Assembly (NCBI RefSeq): GCF_052857255.1
Contig: NC_135497.1
Coordinates: forward strand, 186,472,084-186,536,083
DNA: 64,000 nt
Origin: Amblyomma americanum
Lineage: Eukaryota > Arthropoda > Arachnida > Ixodida > Ixodidae
Direction: 5' to 3'
Part shown: piece by piece, positions 9,499-19,290 of the stretch
Layout of the letters: every line of letters starts with the position of its first letter
Position numbering within the stretch: the first letter of the stretch is position 1
The notes under the pieces: generated by a model
What the model was told of the DNA's origin: nothing
The model's input: the letters and a program-made list of their open reading frames with translations, nothing else
Databases searched by the model: none
Position numbers and translations under genes: made by a program

Positions 9499-10887
9499 AT
9501 GGATTTGAAGTCGTTGCGCAAACCGAAATTGCTGGAGCTTGCAAGAGAGTTGGGTCTGGATGTCTCAGACAAACTCAGAAAACCAGAACTGCTAAGGGCT
9601 ATTCTTGAGTTGGAGGCTGAGGATGACGAGCTGTCGGAATGCCTTGAGACCATTGAGGAGAGGGAACAAAAAGAAAAAGAGAAAAACGAGCGCGAACGTA
9701 AAGAGCAAAAAGAGAAAGACGAGCGCGAACGTAAAGAACAAAAAGAGAAAGAGGAGCGAGAACGTAAAGAACAAAAAGAGAAAGACGAGCGCGAACGTAA
9801 AGAACAAAAAGAGAAAGAGGAGCGCGAACGTAAAGAGCAAAAAGAGAAAGAAGAGCGCGACCGTCAACACGCTTTGGAAATGAAGCGTCTCGAGGTAGAG
9901 ATGGAACGCGCTCGTAATGGAAGTCAGGCACACGGTGCAGGAGAACGGGTATCGTTCAAAATGACTGACCTGATGCGGCCGTTTAAGCTTGGCGAGGACA
10001 TTGGTTTGTTCCTGGTTAACTTTGAGCGAACGTGCGAGAAGCAGGGGTTCTCTCGGGAAACGTGGCCACAGCGCTTGCTCACTTTGTTACCCGGCGAGGC
10101 GGCCGACGTAGTCGCTCGCTTGAAGAGAGAGGAGGCAGAGGATTTCGACCAAGTGAAATCGAGTCTGCTAAAAAAGTACAGGCTGTCAGCGGAGGCGTTC
10201 CGTCGGAAGTTTCGGGAAAATGAAAAAGGCAGAAATGAGTCATATACAGAGTTTGCCTACAGGCTTATGTCAAACATGCAGGAGTGGCTGAAAGAAGAGA
10301 AAGCGTTTGGTGACCACGAGAAAATTCTGCAGTGTTTCGGGCTAGAACAGTTTTATAGTCGGTTACCTGAGAACGTGCGGTACTGGGTCTTGGATAGGCC
10401 AGACGTTAGTACAGTGGCTAAAGCCGCCGAGCTAGCCGAGGAGTTTGTGACGCGTCGGGCTCGCGGAGCTAAGGACGGTCAAAAGGGTGAATTTGGCTCC
10501 AAGTCTGAGAGGCCGAAGTTCACACCCATGAGAGCAAGGGGGGACACGCGTAGTGCGGATGCGAGTGAAAGCAGTCCGACCGAACGTAAGGAGACGGCGG
10601 CAGCCGAAGCCGAACGCAGAAAGCGGTTCGAGAGGAGGCAAGCGCGCGTGTGTTATACGTGCCAGAAGCCGGGTCACTTTTCGGCGCAGTGTCCAGAAAC
10701 AAAAAGAGAAGTCGTGTGTTTGTCATTATGTAGCACTGACGAGAACATGAAGCTTCTCGAGCCTTACATGCGAGACTTCCTCGTGAACGGGAAAGAGTGC
10801 CGAGTGCTTCGTGATTCCGCAGCTACAATGGATGTAGTTCACCCCTCTTACGTAGAACCCGATATGTTCACGGGCGAGTGCGCATGA
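9499..10887 (+). CDS. Gag polyprotein with start of protease, Ty3/gypsy element
   Basis: 462 codons from an ATG in good context (GCAGCCATGG). Residues about 1-55 form a conserved N-terminal helix-rich part. Residues about 60-125 are a highly charged coiled-coil of 11-residue repeats (Glu/Arg/Lys/Gln). Residues about 150-330 are the capsid-like region (SCAN/retrotransposon Gag fold by its Leu-rich pattern). A CCHC zinc knuckle, CYTCQKPGHFSAQC, lies near residue 388. After it comes a protease-like start with Asp-Ser-Ala-Ala where Ty3 proteases usually have Asp-Ser/Thr-Gly-Ala. The frame ends at TGA 10885-10887 and the same frame continues as Pol. Gag packages element RNA in a cytoplasmic particle. 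Whether the protease works is doubtful. Confidence 0.88.
   Translation: MDLKSLRKPKLLELARELGLDVSDKLRKPELLRAILELEAEDDELSECLETIEEREQKEKEKNERERKEQKEKDERERKEQKEKEERERKEQKEKDERERKEQKEKEERERKEQKEKEERDRQHALEMKRLEVEMERARNGSQAHGAGERVSFKMTDLMRPFKLGEDIGLFLVNFERTCEKQGFSRETWPQRLLTLLPGEAADVVARLKREEAEDFDQVKSSLLKKYRLSAEAFRRKFRENEKGRNESYTEFAYRLMSNMQEWLKEEKAFGDHEKILQCFGLEQFYSRLPENVRYWVLDRPDVSTVAKAAELAEEFVTRRARGAKDGQKGEFGSKSERPKFTPMRARGDTRSADASESSPTERKETAAAEAERRKRFERRQARVCYTCQKPGHFSAQCPETKREVVCLSLCSTDENMKLLEPYMRDFLVNGKECRVLRDSAATMDVVHPSYVEPDMFTGECA
9688..9870 (+). repeat. 33-bp tandem repeat inside gag (charged coiled-coil)
   Basis: About five and a half units of 33 bp, each encoding an 11-residue Glu/Arg/Lys/Gln block beginning Glu-Arg-Glu-Arg-Lys. 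Units differ by one or two bases. The long antisense ORFs over this stretch are shadows of the repeat. Confidence 0.85.
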
Positions 10888-12747
10888 ATCAAGCAAGCCT
10901 TGGAAGCCCATAGCGTGTGTCTGCCCGTAGCAAAAGTGCTTATTGAAGGACCTTTCGGAGCACTTGAGACGGAGGCCGTAGTGTCATCTAGGCTGCCCCC
11001 CCAGTACCCGTACCTATTTTCGAACAGGTCCGATCACCTCCTGCGCGAGAAGGGGCTTTTGTTTGGTGAGGCTAGCGTTCAGGCCTTAACCAGATCGAGA
11101 GTTCGGGAGCTCGCTGCAAAGGCGGTAGTTGCGGGGCCGACGTTGTCGAACAATGAAAAAGTGTCGGAGGCGCAGCAAGCTGATATTCAGAGCACGTCCG
11201 AACTGAATAAAATTGAGCCTGTAGCGTTGAAAGCACCAGGTACTGAAGAGGAAATGCCCGACACGGGTAAGTTAGAAGAGCTTCCGGTCGAGCTTCCGGG
11301 ACTAAGCTCAGTGACGAACAGGGAAGACACGGATCAGGTCATTAGGGACTTACTCAGTAAAGCACCGCTGTCGCCTGAGCAGAAAACCGAACTACACCAA
11401 CTCTTACAAGAGTTTCAAGGTCAGTTCTCTGAGAGGCCTGGTAGGACTTCTGTCCTTACTCATGATATAGAACTTACCTCCCCAGAGCCAGTACGATCCA
11501 AGGCGTACCGGGTGTCACCCCGCCAGCGCGATATTATGGAGGCTGAGGTAAAGAAAATGCTACAGCTCGGTGTTATTGAGGCGGGTGAGAGTGATTATAC
11601 CTCCCCTTTGATTTTAGTTGAGGTACCGGGCAAGGAACCTTGTCCTTGCGTCGACTACCGCAGGCTTAATTCTATTACTAAGGATCAAATTTATCCGATC
11701 CCTAACATCGAGGAGCGCCTTGAGAAAGTTAGTAGCGCTCAGTTTATTTCCACCCTAGATCTTGTCAGGGGTTATTGGCAGGTTCCACTTACAGAAGAGG
11801 CTAGTAGGTATGCGGCGTTCATTTCACCAATGGGAACATTCCGTCCTAAAGTTTTGAGTTTTGGTTTGAAGAACGCGCCATACTGCTTTTCAAGCCTCAT
11901 GGACAAAGTGTTGCGGGGACAGGAAGAATTTGCTTTACCGTATTTAGACGACGTAGCGATATTCTCCGCATCCTGGTCTGAGCATATGGCACACTTGCGG
12001 GCAGTGCTAACCCGCCTGCGCGAAGCGGGCTTGACAGTCAAGGCTCCCAAGTGCCAATTAGCACAGGCCGAGGTTGTCTACCTCGGTCACGTGATTGGAC
12101 AGGGTCGTCGCCGCCCCTCTGAAATAAAGGTGGCCGCTGTGCGAGACTTCCCGCAACCGCGCACGAAGACCGATATTCGGTCGTTCTTAGGTGTCGCCGG
12201 CTACTATCAGAGGTACATCCCCAGGTACTCCGATATCGCGGCTCCCCTGACGGATGCTCTAAGAAAAACAGAGCCCCAAACAGTCGTCTGGAGCGAGACA
12301 AAGGAAAGAGCTTTTAGCGCCTTAAAGAGCGCCCTAACAAGCCAGCCTGTGCTACGATCGCCAGACTACACAAAAGGGTTCGTTGTTCAGTGCGATGCTA
12401 GTGAGCGAGGCATGGGCGTTGTACTGTGCCAAAGGGACAATGGAGAAGTGGATCACCCCGTCCTGTATGCTAGTCGTAAGCTGACCTGTCGTGAGCAGGC
12501 GTACAGCGCCACTGAGAAAGAGTGTGCGTGTCTCGTGTGGGCCGTTCAGAAATTGTCATGCTACCTAGCCGGCTCGAGGTTTATCATTGAGACGGATCAC
12601 TGCCCTCTCCAATGGCTGCAGACCATATCTCCCAAAAATGGCCGCCTCCTGCGCTGGAGCCTCGCTTTGCAACAATATTCCTTTGAGGTGCGTTACAAAA
12701 AGGGGAGTCTCAACGGTAACGCCGATGGCTTAAGTCGAAGCCCCTAA
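10888..12747 (+). CDS. Pol: reverse transcriptase and RNase H, Ty3/gypsy element; no integrase
   Basis: It is in the same frame as gag and opens right after the TGA. After about 180 residues of linker/protease remainder comes a complete Ty3-type RT: SPLILVEVPGKEPCPCVDYR, STLDLVRGYWQVPL (first catalytic Asp), FGLKNAPYCFSSLMD, LPYLDDVAIFS (YLDD catalytic pair), LGHVIGQG and SFLGVAGYYQRYI. It is followed by RNase H with VQCDASERGMGVVL, SATEKECACLVWAV, ETDHCPLQWL and the terminal NADGLSR motif. The stop follows that motif directly. In autonomous Ty3/gypsy elements an integrase with HHCC and DDE motifs would follow, but here the next 480 bases are non-coding. RT and RNase H residues look intact. 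Confidence 0.92.
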   Translation: MKQALEAHSVCLPVAKVLIEGPFGALETEAVVSSRLPPQYPYLFSNRSDHLLREKGLLFGEASVQALTRSRVRELAAKAVVAGPTLSNNEKVSEAQQADIQSTSELNKIEPVALKAPGTEEEMPDTGKLEELPVELPGLSSVTNREDTDQVIRDLLSKAPLSPEQKTELHQLLQEFQGQFSERPGRTSVLTHDIELTSPEPVRSKAYRVSPRQRDIMEAEVKKMLQLGVIEAGESDYTSPLILVEVPGKEPCPCVDYRRLNSITKDQIYPIPNIEERLEKVSSAQFISTLDLVRGYWQVPLTEEASRYAAFISPMGTFRPKVLSFGLKNAPYCFSSLMDKVLRGQEEFALPYLDDVAIFSASWSEHMAHLRAVLTRLREAGLTVKAPKCQLAQAEVVYLGHVIGQGRRRPSEIKVAAVRDFPQPRTKTDIRSFLGVAGYYQRYIPRYSDIAAPLTDALRKTEPQTVVWSETKERAFSALKSALTSQPVLRSPDYTKGFVVQCDASERGMGVVLCQRDNGEVDHPVLYASRKLTCREQAYSATEKECACLVWAVQKLSCYLAGSRFIIETDHCPLQWLQTISPKNGRLLRWSLALQQYSFEVRYKKGSLNGNADGLSRSP

Positions 12748-13227
12748 CGTAGGAATCCGCCTCAAAGTTGTTGGTTACTGATGTTTTCTTCCTGAGGCAG
12801 GATTTTTAACATATTGCTTTTGTTTAGTGTTTCAAAGTGATTATGTGCTTTCTAGTGCAATTTTCCAATTTGTGGACGCGTTCTGAGTGCTGCTTGACTA
12901 CTGTAAGGAACTAGGCAGTAGTATAAAAGGGGAAAGAGCCTGGCAGAGCTTAGTGAGGGTTGTCTCGTGCTTGCTGACTGAGCGGTTGCGTTTCGGCGTA
13001 GTTCTAACGCTTGCTGGGAACGAGCACAAAAATGGCAACTCTCCCGAAGTGACTTTGCAGTGTCCTATGTGATCCTGAACCCGAGAACGAGGCCTTCTCT
13101 GTGCGCTGCGCTCAAGCAACGTCGAGGGACGATCGGTTTCGATTACGAGCATCATCGAGCGACATCCCTCTGGACAGCGGATGCAGTCCCCTGACCATCG
13201 GGATCTCCTTCTCCCGGCGGGGCGGTC
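12748..13227 (+). other. Non-coding 3' internal region of the LTR element, replaces integrase
   Basis: I see no HHCC or DDE motif and no open frame above about 60 codons that makes sense. The end, before TGTTACG at 13228, is G-rich (GGCGGGGCGG), a plausible polypurine tract. An additional TATA-like AGTATAAAAGGGG lies near 12920. Confidence 0.7.
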
Positions 13228-13772
13228 TGTTACGTCTCGCCTACGACGCGCGGTATAGCCGGCGCGGATGCAACGGACGCCGCGGCTTCGTTCATCGCGG
13301 CCGCAACGCCTCCCGCCAAGCGCGTCCAGGCAGGTTTCAGTGCCACGTGTCGTCGTGCGTGCGTGTGTGTGTGTGCATGTTGGTGCCCACGCTTGTCAAA
13401 GCGCGGCAGCCGGGGAGAGGAGCTCCCCAACTGGGAGGCGAGGAGGTCTGACCGGCGCCGGCCTGGCGGACGCGCCCGTCACGTCTGGACATGTTCAAGC
13501 GTCGCCGTATCGGACGCCTCTCCCAAGCCGTTCCTTCTTGCCCTCGACTCCGTGGGTATAAAACGCCGCTGCCCCGGACGCCGAGGGAGACTTCGATTCC
13601 TTCCTTCGAGTAACGTGGTCGCCCTGACCGGCTGCTCTTTTGCGATGCCAGAATAAACAAATTGTTCTGTTGCCAGTCGACTCATCCTTTGCCGGGACCT
13701 TCGGATGTTTCCAGCTTTGCCCCAGGCCGCCAGGCCAACGCTACCCTTGGGGCTTGCAACCCTTTTGCAACA
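13228..13772 (+). repeat. 3' LTR
   Basis: 545 bp, TGTTACG to GCAACA. By eye it is identical to the 5' LTR except for a 2-bp shorter GT tract and a 1-bp deletion near 13520. TATA at 13557-13563, AATAAA at 13652-13657. Confidence 0.92.
13652..13657 (+). terminator. AATAAA, poly(A) signal of the element transcript
   Basis: Canonical hexamer in the 3' LTR, 95 bases after the TATA box. Confidence 0.65.
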
Positions 13773-13776
13773 CTAC
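13773..13776 (+). repeat. Target-site duplication CTAC, right
   Basis: Matches 8632-8635 and directly follows the CA end of the LTR. Confidence 0.85.
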
Positions 13777-14280
13777 CGTTGAGGCTGTGGTGAAACGCAA
13801 GGTGGAGAAAGTGGTTGCGCGGTTGGCTTGAAAGTGCTTTCTCGACTACTGTATCAGAACTTGACGCAGAAAATGTTTGCACGTGACTGCCCCCTCCCCG
13901 CACCTTGCGCTTCTCCCATTCGTTTATCCGCAGCCTCACTGCACGGTAGAGTGCTCATTCGTCCGGAGGGTGCGTCAGGTGCGTGATGGCGCTACCGGCA
14001 TCATTGATGCGAAAGCTTACTGTTTTAGTTTGCCGCCGCTGCAGACGATGGATATTTCCGATCGGTTTTGACCGAATCAGTCAAGTACTGTACCAAACGT
14101 GATATTATACAAAACTGACCTCCAAATGCCGCTTCTGTGCAAAATTTAGCCCGAGATAATTGTTTTCCGATTTCCTCGCGATCTGATCGACGCAACAGTC
14201 GGTAGTTTCGGTTTGACGTGCCTGCCCGGCGAGTCAGAGTTCCCTGCGCCGCAGTGCTCAATATAACATCGCATTTTTAA
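13777..14280. repeat. Right part of long-inverted-repeat element X
   Basis: It continues the element cut by the LTR insertion. It aligns by eye with 31270-31650: GAAAGTGCTTTCTCGA, CCGCAGCCTC, GATGGCGCTACCGGCATCA, CCTCCAAATGCC. The GATGGCGCTACCGG block is the inverted partner of the left-arm GGCAGCGCCATCTG. Confidence 0.65.
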
Positions 14281-16330
14281 AAATCTAATACCTGATTCAG
14301 CTGTAAACTTAATACACTGAGACGTTTGTATTGCAGCTCCTTCACTCCTGCGCCAAATGAGGTTTCCTGCGCCGTCCTGATGAAAATGATCAAAATTGCG
14401 CCCACGCGCGCCAAAATAAATGCCTGGGGTAATGATGATAATGCCGGGCTTTCTAGGCAGGCCTAAACAAGGGATGCGCCTGGCGCGACCTGTCGAACTA
14501 CAGCCGTTGCCCCAGAAACGTCCCCAGGGAAAGAAATTGAAGTCTAGCGGAGCGTTAGGAATATCCGCATTTAGCGGCCCATTTATTTGTAGGAAAATGT
14601 GAAACGCGAAAATCAGACCGGCAATTTTGCCACCGCCGGTGGCCAAATTCAGGTTGGTGAACGTCTGCGTGAAACGTTCGTGCACATCCTAGCTTTGATA
14701 TAGGTAGTATGAACTAACGTCACAGGGTCCCGCTATGGCAAGTGTAGACGTGCCGCGTGCCCATGCCAACAGTGCCTTGAGGCGCCTGTAGCCTCTGTAA
14801 ACGTTGGCCTCTGTAGTGCCCGCCGTGGATGACACTTATTTAGCCAAGCCAGGCTAAGTCGTGTCAGGATTTAAAATGGCTTGTTCTGGCTTCGTTGCAG
14901 GGGCAGGCGCATGGTGGCATTCGCGATGTGTCCTGTGGGAACGCTCCCACAAGTGAGATGTAACAGCCGAGTTTGTATTGCATGGAAATTTATAGCAGCT
15001 TCATTGGGACCGGCTCGCAAGAACGTAGTAGCTAGGAACACACAGAACTTGGGAGCAGGGCAACTGGGTTCTACTGCACGGCGCTTCTATCCTAACGCAT
15101 AACATGTTGGTATACGTGCTCTGCTGTGTCTGACGCATGATTCCATTCTTTCAGCGATGCAGTTTCACAGCTTCCGGCTAAGCACCGCTACCTAGAGGCA
15201 AATAGCAGAAATTTGATAAGAACGGATGAGAGCGCAATTAAAAGCTCTCGTTTCCATCCATTTTAGCGCTGCATTTTTGAACGCGAAAGGCAGCCATTTC
15301 GCATCCCCTATTACAATAATTTTTTCGTTTTTTTTTTAATTCGGAGCACGCAAACGATTTACCATCTGCCGTGGCTGTGTGTTGCCTTTTAGGCTGCATT
15401 CCTTGATGGTTTGTTATGGAATTCGACGTTTACAATGTGAGACGAGCCTTAGGGTACTTAAACATTGAGACATGAATTACACAAAATGAAAAGCTCGCAA
15501 ATGATTAACTTTCAGGTTGCATTTGGAGGCCCTTTTGAGACGAAATCGCAGTTTGAAATGTTGCCCCACGTACTGAGAGGCTAAACCGGAAGTTTGAGTT
15601 CTGTAGCATTGAGAGATCAGAATTACGCGTCTTTGACACGCGGGAAGACCGGCTGAAGACATTGTTTTAGTGAGAAATTTCCTCCTAATCACGGTTTGGC
15701 GGTAGCACCGCAATGCTTGCAATAATTGTAAAGTTGACTATAACTCACCAATTGTTGTCATGTCCTCCACCGGTGACTCTTAGAGAAACAACATCTTTTA
15801 TGCAAAATGCATTTAAGGGCTGCTCCCCGAGGTTTCTTGTCCACAGGTTTCAAACAGAAAATGTTCAAAGTGTCGGCATTTTGAACTGTTCTAAGGAATG
15901 AAAAGAATCTACCTTGTAACGCATAATTGGCATTTCCTTAAGCAACAGTGTTATCACTGCATAATTATACAATTTGTAAGACGCTAATTACATGCGGGTT
16001 TCGCATAATTGCACTTAATTACAATTGCTGGTGGTAGAAGAAAGGAGTCAGTAAAGCACGAGCATGCGGCGCACTTTGTGGAGGGTTCCTTTTTTTGTGA
16101 TTTCACGCGCCAATAGTGGCGACACCTTCAGAGGCTGCGGTAGAGGCAAAGAGGCGGTAGCTGGCGCTAGGAAACGGAATGGCAAAGGTGGCAACCTTTG
16201 TAGAGGTCGCTGTTGTAGATTTTTTTTTCGAGGGGGTTGGGTGATGGAGGGAGGGTTTCAGCACTATGCATTGTCTGCAAGTTTGTGATTTCGCCTTAAT
16301 GGTGGGTTGGGTAATTAAAAAAAACGATTG
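14281..16330. other. Intergenic, nothing recognised
   Basis: No supported gene. Open frames here (for example 14146-14685 and 15477-15722, minus) have no domain I recognise and no neighbouring signals. Confidence 0.45.
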
Positions 16331-16333
16331 GTA

Positions 16334-16700
16334 ATTCAAATATTGAGGAAAGTCCCCCGAAGTGGAGTAGTCTGGAAATAAGGAAGAAGGACTCGTTAGT
16401 ATAGCCACAGGTCTACGAAGGAAGGGTATAAGTCGTGCCCTGTTAATACGTCCCCTTTTACTATGGACGGCGCGTATTATGGATAGTTTTTCTGGAGACC
16501 AAACTTCTTTCATATATTTTCGCTTCGTTATAATGGAAACTCGCTGTCTGGACAATGGACAAGGCGAAAATGCGCAGAGCCTACTGGGGTCCATGTAATC
16601 TTGTTGCGATAATATGGACAGGGATGAGAAAAAAAAAAACCACGACCTCCCCAACCAGATGTTTCCTTTCTTGTATTTTTAGAGCGCTGGACTGCTGCGG
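16334..16700. repeat. Dispersed repeat P, copy 1 (related to 41205-41480)
   Basis: It shares an ordered series of blocks with 41205-41480: CTCGTTAGTA, TTTTTCTGGAGA-CAAA, CTGTC-GGACAA, GTCCATG and ATATGGACAG-GATGAGAAAAAA. Its left margin (16340-16371, TCCCCCGAAGTGGAGTAG) also resembles the inverted arm at 56818-56859. The CTCGTTAGTA-type opening is like pogo/Tigger termini. No protein is encoded. Confidence 0.55.
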
Positions 16701-17874
16701 AAGGCCGGGTTAACGTGCACATTGTGAAAATAGTGGCGTTTTTGGGGTTTCATGCTTTCCAGCGTATTGAACCGAGACCACCGCCTGTGCACGCTTTCGG
16801 GCCTTACGTATACAGCGCTGAGGTACTGGTGCTGTTTAGTACCGAGGACTTCTCGCATGGCTTGCCCTTTTACTGTTTTCTTTTTGGGAACTCTCTCCCT
16901 CTTTTTGTGTGTCTCTTTTTCAAATGCCGCAGCGTGAAGAAGGCGGCGACCGGCAATGCCGTCAATGCAAGCGACACCGCCGACGCTTGCTTTGACGTCG
17001 TATACTGATGTATCTGTCGCCTCGGTACGTAACGTGGCCTTCTTTATCGCTCGGGGTCTCCCGTATTTGGTGTCGTTATTCTGAGCTCAGGGGATGTCGT
17101 CCCGCCTGCGCACGCGGGTCGGCGCATTTCATTTTCTTTTGACCTTTACGGCAGCTGCGCTCGTTTGTCTGCTGTGCGTCAGAAGTAAGCGTACCACGTC
17201 ACAATACTTACAGAGCGGCTGAATTACTTGAAATTATGTGCCTCAGAATTCCATTCCTGCGAGTGTAGCCGTGAAATGCAATAGTAAATGGTGTGTGTCT
17301 CGCAAACGCAGGTCCGGCCGCCACCGAGTTAAATGGCGCTCCTTCCGTGGCGTTGGAGTTGTTGACATCGTGCGCGAAAATTCTGGCTACAAGTGCGTTG
17401 GTATTGTAGGATGGCGAGTTTGACTCGAGGCGGCGTTTTGCGCAACGCATTAATTAAAAGCCTGAGCTTTATAATAAAGCACTGAGTCGGAGCCCGGTAA
17501 AATTGCCATTATTATTTTATGATACTAACGGTATTTTAATGTTGCTGCCGCAACAACTGAGTCTCGTTGAGAGTGTGTCTTAATCCGTAAAATTTTCAAC
17601 ATGCCAGTAGACTGCACTACTGCATTAAGCTGCTGCGATATTTTCAAGGTTTATTGAAAGCAACCTTGCGGCAAGGGCACTCGCTATAATTGGGCGAATG
17701 GAGGTCTATGGATTTTGAGCATCTTGTGCATAGAAGTCACACCAAGGATAAAGTGTGCGCAGTGGGCGGCAAGCCTTTTGAGGGACCCCTGGTTATGCTT
17801 CGGACATTTTTTAATAAAGCGCAAAACGTAGGTAGGGTGGTTACAATAGTCTTCGAAAAATATTAAAGCCGTAT
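16701..17874. other. Intergenic, nothing recognised
   Basis: No convincing coding or structural signal. Confidence 0.45.
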
Positions 17875-18704
17875 CCCAGGTAGCACCGAACCGTTATAAC
17901 ATTGTTACAGTTTTGCTTTGTTCAAACATTATTACAATGTTCATAACGTTCGTTTTTTTTCAACGTTTATTTAACATCATGCATAAACTTTGGAATGACA
18001 TTTTTCTAACCTAAAATGAACATTTAACAACCTATATGCAACATTCCCTACAGTGGTAAAGTTACCTTGCAGCTTCAATCAACAATCTTCAAGAAGCAAC
18101 GAGGGTGACACTTTAGCACTGCAATAGAACATATAATACATATGCAACTCATATGTTCGCCTTCTAGCGAATACCATCGCTTCAAATTTATACAGGGGCG
18201 CTATGGTGGCTCGGTGATTATGGTGCTCGGCTGCTGCGGGTTCGATCCCGGCTGCGGCGGTCGAATTTCGATGGAGGCGAAATGATGGAGGCCCGTGTAC
18301 TGTGCGATGTCAGTGCACGTTAAAGAATCCCACGTGGTCGAAATCATGCAGAACCCTCTACTATACGGCGTCCCACGAAGCCCGAGTCGTTTTGGGACGT
18401 TAAACTCAATGTGCAGGGTCCCGAGGAGGGTTTACCGTGTCCCATGTGTGGTTGTGGTGAATGGGTACTATTCAAAGTTTTATGATTAAATTTTAGGGCT
18501 GTGCATGCACTCTATGGCAGGATCCATCTCAGACATGTAACTGGAATTTTTGCTTTAGACTGAACGTTAAACTAATATACGATGCAACGTAACGTTATTT
18601 GTTAATGTATAACATTTTTTGTAACGTTCTAATGCAGCATGCAACTATACTGAAACTTACGCAACAATTTTATAACATTATTCTGATGTTAGGTGCTACA
18701 TGGG
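17875..18704. mobile_element. TIR element, CCCAGGTAGCA family, copy 1 (carries a nested SINE)
   Basis: Left end CCCAGGTAGCACCGAAC; right end GTTAGGTGCTACATGGG, its imperfect inverted partner. Both ends continue into AT-rich sequence with repeated AACGTTATAA/TTGTTACA-like motifs. AT is present on both outer sides (possible 2-bp duplication). A second, larger copy is at 61240-63520. No transposase is seen. A Ruka-like SINE lies inside at 18196-18410. Confidence 0.6.
18196..18410 (+). mobile_element. Ruka-like SINE nested in the TIR element
   Basis: tRNA-like head with GGTTCGATCCC B-box followed by GTGCGATGTCAGTGCACG and GGGACGTTAAACTC. The A-box region is slightly shortened relative to the copy at 6624. 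Confidence 0.8.
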
Positions 18705-19149
18705 ATGACTTGAAGGACAGTAAAAACTGGGACCAAAGTCTACACCCCCTCGCTCCCTCTTTATTCCTGTATTTCTCTGGTGGGGGTGGTAAAAACTGTT
18801 ATTTAAAGTAGAGGAATTTACGACGTCCGGGTGACGAAACGGGTGCATCCGTGCGACGTAAATAGACGCAAAGAATTTCACTGCTCGATAATCATCGTCG
18901 ATGCATGGCCAAGCGACGTGCTTCTCTGGCATCTCGTCGCCCGCGCCCGCCGACCCCATTCGTTTGGAGCCCCTTGGAGTTTCTTAGTCCCTTGGCGTTT
19001 CTTTAGCTGCGCGTGGTTTTTTGCTCGTCTGGTCGTTTATTTTTGCGTCGCAGCTTTACCGGGCTTCGCCGCGCGCGGCCCCTGCAGTGCTTGCGTTCAC
19101 AACCTGCGATTCTCGAAGGCCCCGTGGCACATCCTCAGCCAGCGATACG
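18705..19149. other. Intergenic, nothing recognised
   Basis: No supported feature. Confidence 0.4.
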
Positions 19150-19290
19150 GGAAAACAGGCATTCCTCGACGTGAAAGCAAAAGTGGCAAATACCACTCAG
19201 CGAGGATGTCTGAGAGCAGCGACGCTGACCCTTCTGTTAAAATCACGAAAGTGTTCATTTCGACACTACCGTAGTAATTTTAGCACGCGT
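19150..19290. repeat. Dispersed repeat Q, copy 1 (related to 39475-39625)
   Basis: Shared blocks: CCTCGACG-GAAAGCA, AAATGCCACT/AAATACCACT, CAGCGAGGA-GTCTG and AGCACGCGTGC-TA. Function unknown. Confidence 0.5.

Larger units (their letters stand above)
8636..13772 (+). mobile_element. Ty3/gypsy LTR retrotransposon lacking integrase, young insertion
   Basis: A 5.1-kb element with direct LTRs of 548 and 545 bp, both TGTTACG...GCAACA, and a 4-bp target duplication CTAC (8632-8635, 13773-13776). Internally there is Gag (9499-10887), then RT-RNase H in the same frame after one TGA, and 480 non-coding bases before the right LTR. Integrase is absent. The LTRs differ to my eye only by a GT-repeat length change and one indel, so insertion is recent. 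With no integrase it would depend on another element's machinery. Lineage within Ty3/gypsy is not resolved. Confidence 0.92.

Noticed and set aside
9592..9933. Antisense ORFs of 110-113 codons opposite gag
   Set aside because: Shadows of the 33-bp gag repeat; the sense frame has all the domain evidence.
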